Source: Phytoactinopolyspora endophytica (GTDB taxonomy: Bacteria > Actinomycetota > Actinomycetes > Jiangellales > Jiangellaceae). Taken from it: DNA of 9,770 nucleotides. Below, in pieces: positions 6,303-9,770 of this stretch (the stretch's first letter is position 1; every line of letters starts with the position of its first letter). The DNA lies in contig NZ_ML142849.1 of assembly GCF_004138495.1 (NCBI RefSeq), positions 378,220 through 387,989 of the forward strand, written 5' to 3'. A model generated the notes under the pieces. The model was not told the origin of the DNA, ran no database searches, and was given only the letters and a program-made list of their open reading frames with translations. The position numbers and the translations under genes were made by a program.

Positions 6303-6525
6303 TCCAAATACGCGCTCAAAGGCATCATGTACTGCGGCATCTGCACGCGGAAGATGGAAGCGGAGAAGTACAACAAGAACGCCGACGATCCAACCCGGCC
6401 ACGATTCGTACGGCACCGGCGCCGATCCCGGACCGCGTCCGAACCGGGCCAAGGCCGCGGACGGCAAGCGACTGCACCGCCTGGAACCGGATCCGGTCGC
6501 CGCGCCGTTCGCGCAACGGAGCGAA
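6303..6525 (+). pseudogene. Serine recombinase relics: zinc ribbon and recombinase domain
   Basis: Two plus-strand pieces in different frames. At 6303-6386, PSKYALKGIMYCGICTRKME resembles the recombinase zinc-ribbon domain (YxLRGLxxCGxCGRRM): the first CxxC is present and the second Cys pair is lost. At about 6406-6522, GPRPNRAKAADGKRLHRLEP followed by DPVAAPFAQR resembles the recombinase domain (GPHPNxAKAxxGRRLHRLEPDPxTAPxVxRIF). In an intact large serine recombinase the recombinase domain comes before the zinc ribbon; here the order is reversed, so these pieces derive from at least two copies or from a rearrangement. No resolvase catalytic domain is seen. Apart from the weak inverted repeat at 6165-6194, I see nothing in 6146-6302. 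Confidence 0.55.
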
Positions 6526-6574
6526 TCGCGGCAAATGATTGCGTTGCCGCTGTCTGAGGCAGCACCATGCGTAC

Positions 6575-6982
6575 ATGGAGACCTTCGCCGACAGGTCACA
6601 GCCCATCGTATACGTGGATACATCCGAAGTTCGGGATGGGCGGTTGAGGGAGCTCAAGGCCGCAATGGCCGACTTGACGGAGTTCGTGGAAGCCAACGAG
6701 CCACGGCTCCTCGCATACAACGTGTACTTCAGCGATGACGGGACCCGCATGACCGTCCTGCACATCAATCCCGACTCGGCATCGCTCGAGTTCCACATGA
6801 ACGTGGCCGGGCCCAAGTTCCGCCCGATCGGTGAGTTCATCAACATGCTGGCTATCGACGTGTACGGCCAGCCGGACGACGCGCTCGTTGACCGCCTGCG
6901 GCAAAAGGCCGAGATGCTGGGCAGCGGGTCGGTACGCGTACACGAGCTGCACGCCGGATTCGCTCGCCTACTCGCGCGCTAG
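6575..6982 (+). CDS. Dimeric alpha/beta-barrel-like hypothetical protein
   Basis: A 135-residue intact protein (METFADRSQPIVYVDTSEVR...) of an uncharacterised family with the look of ferredoxin-like dimeric alpha/beta barrels (YgiN/antibiotic biosynthesis monooxygenase-type): a strand IVYVDTSEV, a helix GRLRELKAAMADLTEFVEAN, a strand LLAYNVYFSDDGTRMTVLHI, then a helix around SLEFHMNVAG. Such proteins are small cytosolic oxygenases or ligand binders; no cofactor motif is diagnostic, so I claim no activity. I prefer ATG 6575 because the conserved-looking part begins there; the Shine-Dalgarno is weak (TGAGG, about 15 bases upstream). It follows recombinase debris on its left and converges with the alpha/beta hydrolase on its right, with a hairpin between them. 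Coding evidence is strong (G/C third positions, coherent fold pattern), function weak. Confidence 0.8.
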   Translation: METFADRSQPIVYVDTSEVRDGRLRELKAAMADLTEFVEANEPRLLAYNVYFSDDGTRMTVLHINPDSASLEFHMNVAGPKFRPIGEFINMLAIDVYGQPDDALVDRLRQKAEMLGSGSVRVHELHAGFARLLAR

Positions 6983-7001
6983 GCCGTCGACACTTCGAGA
7001 G

Positions 7002-7025
7002 CGCCGCAGTCGGACGGTTGCGGCG
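7002..7025. terminator. Hairpin between convergent genes
   Basis: CGCCGCA (7002-7008) and TGCGGCG (7019-7025) form a perfect 7-bp stem with a 10-base loop, 20 bases after the stop at 6982 and before the opposing stop at 7069. Position and symmetry suit a bidirectional terminator; there is no T-tract. A perfect 10-base palindrome, CTCACGTGAG (7068-7077), overlaps the hydrolase stop. Confidence 0.5.
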
Positions 7026-7068
7026 GATTCGGGCAGTGAGGGCCCTCGACGTTCCTCGTCGGTCTACC

Positions 7069-7902
7069 TCACGTGAGTGCGGCGGTCGCGCTGTGCCGCG
7101 AGACGAATTCGGCGATCGGCTCGGCTACGGCCGCTGGGTTCGTGGTGACCGAGAAGTGATCTGCACCCTCGAGGACGACTTCCTCGCGCTGCGGGAACAA
7201 CTCGTAGAGGAAGGCTCGCGTTGCAGGGTTGATCGGGTTCTGCGAAGCGGAACACCACGAGAGCACTGGGCTGTCGACCGTTGCCGCCTGCTCGACCCCG
7301 TAGTTCCACTCGACTAATGCGGAAGCTTCGCCCTCGACGAACGTTGCCGCGTCCTTGATGCCCTGGTCGACGACGCCGGGTCCTGCGGCTTCGGCAGCCG
7401 CGCGCCAATCCAGGCCGGCTGGTTCGAAGAGCGGCCCGTACGCGCCTGCGATGTCGCCCGCCTGGTAACGACCCGCCATCGCCTCGAACGCTGGACCCAG
7501 AATTCCCAGCACGTCCGCGAACTCGCCGGCGGCCAGCCAACTGCTGGACGGCAGCGGCTCGAGCAGCGCCAGGGACCGTACCCGAGCGGGCGAGGACGCT
7601 GCGAGTTCGAGAGCGATCATGGCGCCCTCCGAGTGACCCACAAGGTGTGCCCGGTCCACCTTGAGGTGGTCCAGCAGGGCAACGATGTCGGCCACCTGCA
7701 TGTCGAAGCCACCGGCCGGTCCGGCGCTCTCGCCGTACCCGCGCCGGTGATAGCGGATCCGCTGAAACCCGCTGAACGCCGTCTGCTCGGCCAACGGACG
7801 AAGGAAGTCGGCCCAGATGGCGCCGTGGATGAACAGCACCGGTTCTCCCTCACCCTGGACGTCGTAGGCCAACTTGATGCCGTTCACGTTTGTTGTCTTC
7901 AT
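7069..7902 (-). CDS. Alpha/beta-fold hydrolase
   Basis: A 277-residue cytosolic alpha/beta hydrolase without a signal peptide. Landmarks: oxyanion strand LFIHGA (His26-Gly27), RYHRRGYGES (50-59), nucleophile elbow GHSEG with Ser91, and the catalytic His249 in GADHFS. The usual acid after strand 7 is not visible: the loop there reads SASQNPIN (218-225) without Asp or Glu. Glu115 after strand 6 (LLEPLP) may take its place, as in some family branches. The substrate cannot be told from sequence; esters, lactones or C-C bonds are all possible. The start is firm: AAGGAG (7914-7909) lies 6 bases before ATG 7902. Leu196 is encoded by TTA (7317-7315), rare in high-GC actinomycetes. The gene is divergent from the TPR-LuxR regulator 168 bases away, its likely controller (inference). 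Confidence 0.93.
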   Translation of the reverse strand: MKTTNVNGIKLAYDVQGEGEPVLFIHGAIWADFLRPLAEQTAFSGFQRIRYHRRGYGESAGPAGGFDMQVADIVALLDHLKVDRAHLVGHSEGAMIALELAASSPARVRSLALLEPLPSSSWLAAGEFADVLGILGPAFEAMAGRYQAGDIAGAYGPLFEPAGLDWRAAAEAAGPGVVDQGIKDAATFVEGEASALVEWNYGVEQAATVDSPVLSWCSASQNPINPATRAFLYELFPQREEVVLEGADHFSVTTNPAAVAEPIAEFVSRHSATAALT

Positions 7903-8026
7903 CGGAACTCCTTAGTCGGTAGGTCTGGCTCCGGTGGTGCCCGCCTTGCGAGCTTTCCGATTCGAGACTGGCCGACCGGGCAGCCGGACGGATCGGCATT
8001 GGCCGCCAACCTGAGTCCGAGGGCGT

Positions 8027-8074
8027 GGGTACAACTACCCATCTGCGATCTGATGGGCCATGCTGGGGGCATGG
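8027..8074 (+). promoter_or_regulatory. Overlapping inverted repeats at the luxR-type gene start
   Basis: Three short perfect inverted repeats crowd the start: GGGTA/TACCC (8027-8031 and 8036-8040), CCCATC/GATGGG (8038-8043 and 8052-8057), and CCATGC/GCATGG (8058-8063 and 8069-8074). The first two share CCC and cannot form together; the third includes the start codon at 8071. They could be an operator or an RNA switch. No convincing -35/-10 pair was found for either divergent gene in 7903-8070. Confidence 0.3.
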
Positions 8075-9708
8075 AAGCCGCCACGGCACACGTGGCTCGC
8101 GCACGGGAGTTTCACCAGGCCTCCCGGTGGGAGGAGGCGTGCGCGGAGTACGCTGCGGCGGACACCGAAGAGCAGCTCGCCGCCGAGGATCTGGAAGCCT
8201 ACGCCGAAGCGGCCCAGGTCTGTGCCCGGGGTGACGAGGCGGTCGCTCTGCTTCACCGTGTCTTCGTCCTCCGGGTCAGTGCCGACGAACTCGATGACGC
8301 GGCGCAGGTCGCGTTCTGGCTGTGGTGGGCGCTGTTGAACAGCAACAAGGCCGTCCAGGCAAGCGGTTGGCTCAAGCAGACCAGCCGCACCCTCGGCCCC
8401 GATATGGCCGGCAGCGTGTGGCTCAAGATCCCCGAGGCGATGTTCCACGGAACGACGGGTAACCGCGCTCGCGCCGACGACCTGCTCAGGGCGATCGTCG
8501 ACGAAGGCCAGGGCGAGGTGGTCCCATGGGCCTTGAGCATGTGGGGTCAGACCCTGATCGACGACGGGCGGCTCCAGGACGGGCTCGATCACCTGGACGA
8601 GGCGATGGCCATTCTCCTCAACCATGGCCTATCGCCACGCGTCACCCCATGGATCTACTGCGCCGCCGTGCGCGGGTGCTGCCTGGCACGCGACTTCGCT
8701 CGCGCCCGAGCGTGGAACCGGTCGATGGCCAGGTGGCTCGATTCGCTGGACAGTCTCGCAGGCGCGTACCTCGGGAACTGCCGCATCTACCGCTCACGAT
8801 TGATGTTCCTCAACGGTGCCTGGCCGGACGCCCTCGACGAGATCGCCGCGGTCTGTGACGACCTCGACGGCTACGCCGGTTGGGTCTGCGGCCACGCGTA
8901 CTACCAACTCGGCGAGGTCCGGCGGCTGCGTGGCGAGTGGGATGCCGCCGAAGATGCCTACCGCCGCACCGCGGAAAGTGGCTGCCCGACACAACCGGGA
9001 CTCGCCCTGCTCAGACTCGCCCAAGGCGACGTCGACGCCGCGTCAGCAGGCATCCGTCGGGCGCTGACCGAGGTGAGCGCGAAGCCCGACCGCCTGGACC
9101 TGTTAAAGGCCGCGGTCACCATCTACCTCGAAGAGGGGAAGATCCAGGCGGCCCGGGATGCAGTGACCGAGTTCGAGGAGCTCACGGGCGAGCTCACGAC
9201 ACCTGTCATCGAGGCCGAGACGGCTACCGTCACAGGCGCGCTGGCGCTCTCTGAGGGCGATCCCGGCACAGCGTTGCCACTGCTGCGGCAGGCCGTCGGA
9301 GCCTGGCAGGAGCAAGGTGCCCCGCACGAGGTGGCCAAACTGAACGTCCTGATCGGGCAGGCCTGCCGCGCGCTCGCTGACCATGACGGTGCGCAGCTCG
9401 AATTCTCAGCAGCCCGGGAAACATTCGAACGACTCGGCGCACGTCCGGACCTGGAACAGCTGAACCGGATCGTCGCGGCCACAGACACTGCTCCCGAGAC
9501 ACACGGACTCACTCAACGAGAGATCGAGGTCCTGCGCCTCATCGCCCGAGGCAAGGGGAACCGCGCGATCGCCAACGAGCTACACCTCAGCGAACGCACG
9601 ATCCATCGGCACGTGTCCAACATCTTCACCAAGCTCGACGTCGACTCGCGTACCGCCGCAGTCGCCTACGGAATCAAACACCGCATCGTCGAAATGGGCA
9701 CCCTCTAA
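8071..9708 (+). CDS. TPR-containing LuxR-family transcriptional regulator
   Basis: A 545-residue one-component regulator of an actinobacterial family that has TPR-like helical repeats and a C-terminal LuxR HTH but no ATPase or receiver domain. Residues about 1-460 are helical repeats with the expected segments (FWLWWALLNSNK, WGQTLIDDGRLQDGLDHLDE, LGEVRRLRGEWDAAEDAYRR, GLALLRLAQGDVDAASAGIR, ARETFERLGARPDLEQLNRI). Residues 479-541 are the GerE-type HTH (GLTQREIEVLRLIARGKGNR; NELHLSERTIHRHVSNIFTK). The repeats probably bind a partner or ligand. I chose ATG 8071 because family members begin about there (MEAATAHVARAREFHQASRW); ATG 8053 is an in-frame alternative, and neither has a well-spaced Shine-Dalgarno. 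Leu345 is a TTA codon (9103-9105), the only one I saw. It is divergent from the alpha/beta hydrolase, a likely target. No complete gene follows. Confidence 0.92.
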   Translation: MEAATAHVARAREFHQASRWEEACAEYAAADTEEQLAAEDLEAYAEAAQVCARGDEAVALLHRVFVLRVSADELDDAAQVAFWLWWALLNSNKAVQASGWLKQTSRTLGPDMAGSVWLKIPEAMFHGTTGNRARADDLLRAIVDEGQGEVVPWALSMWGQTLIDDGRLQDGLDHLDEAMAILLNHGLSPRVTPWIYCAAVRGCCLARDFARARAWNRSMARWLDSLDSLAGAYLGNCRIYRSRLMFLNGAWPDALDEIAAVCDDLDGYAGWVCGHAYYQLGEVRRLRGEWDAAEDAYRRTAESGCPTQPGLALLRLAQGDVDAASAGIRRALTEVSAKPDRLDLLKAAVTIYLEEGKIQAARDAVTEFEELTGELTTPVIEAETATVTGALALSEGDPGTALPLLRQAVGAWQEQGAPHEVAKLNVLIGQACRALADHDGAQLEFSAARETFERLGARPDLEQLNRIVAATDTAPETHGLTQREIEVLRLIARGKGNRAIANELHLSERTIHRHVSNIFTKLDVDSRTAAVAYGIKHRIVEMGTL

Positions 9709-9730
9709 ACGGCGAGACCCCAATTCGCGA

Positions 9731-9756
9731 CGGCGCGCAGGCGATCATGCGCGCCG
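9731..9756 (+). terminator. Hairpin downstream of the luxR-type gene
   Basis: CGGCGCGC (9731-9738) and GCGCGCCG (9749-9756) form a perfect 8-bp G/C stem with a 10-base loop, 22 bases after the stop codon at 9708. There is no T-tract, which is common for actinobacterial terminators. The remaining bases to 9770 contain nothing I can assign. Confidence 0.5.
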
Positions 9757-9770
9757 CCCACGACGCCCGG

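Noticed and set aside
6169..6738. A 189-codon plus-strand frame as one intact gene
   Set aside because: Only about 6406-6522 resembles a protein family (recombinase domain); the start is random-looking and the end overlaps the better-supported gene at 6575 in another frame.
7633..8070. Upstream extension of the TPR-LuxR frame to 7633
   Set aside because: The extra 146 codons run antisense through the start of the alpha/beta hydrolase and do not resemble the family; homologues begin near the ATG at 8071.
8035..8625. A 196-codon minus-strand frame opposite the TPR-LuxR gene
   Set aside because: It is the antisense shadow of a strongly supported gene, with no recognisable motif.
1..9770. CRISPR arrays, tRNA/rRNA genes, IS elements with terminal repeats, toxin-antitoxin or other defence systems
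   Set aside because: I looked for regularly spaced repeats, cloverleaf arms, transposase motifs with flanking repeats, and paired small genes of known defence families and saw none.

Overview
The base composition is high-GC with strong G/C preference at third codon positions, and the gene families (CGNR/ABATE zinc-finger regulator, IclR regulator, Tat-exported GH2 glycosidase, TPR-LuxR regulator, degenerate actinobacterial-type serine recombinases) point to an actinomycete (Actinomycetota). I cannot name the genus. The window looks like accessory chromosome: five or six intact genes are separated by stretches of decayed gene fragments.

Layout. 17-634 (minus) is a CGNR zinc-finger regulator. 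Divergent from it at 762 is a small gene of unknown function that may be frameshifted. 955-2060 (minus) is a row of relics: an unidentified frame, the C-terminal half of a GNAT acetyltransferase, a piece of a short-chain dehydrogenase with its catalytic Tyr lost, and the first ~120 residues of a MalT/LuxR-type ATPase regulator. 2056-2325 (plus) looks like the frameshifted C-terminal end of a serine recombinase. 2438-3184 (minus) is an intact IclR regulator. A 453-base regulatory region separates it from a divergent, intact, Tat-secreted GH2 glycosidase (3638-6145), probably a beta-galactosidase. 6303-6525 (plus) holds two more serine recombinase pieces. 6575-6982 (plus) is a small dimeric alpha/beta-barrel-like protein, convergent with an alpha/beta hydrolase (7069-7902, minus). 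Divergent from the hydrolase is an intact TPR-LuxR regulator (8071-9708).

Two regulator-plus-enzyme pairs stand out. In the first, the IclR protein probably represses the secreted glycosidase: the shared intergenic region has a good promoter (TTGACA/AATCAT) followed by two palindromes with TGCA cores spaced about one helical turn apart. In the second, the TPR-LuxR regulator faces the alpha/beta hydrolase, and each of these two genes carries a single rare TTA leucine codon, which in Streptomyces-like hosts would suggest bldA dependence of the pair.

I found no phage-defence system, CRISPR array, tRNA, rRNA or intact mobile element. The most interesting features are the operator array, the leader structure of the glycosidase, the paired TTA codons, and the recombinase relics on both sides of the IclR-glycosidase module.
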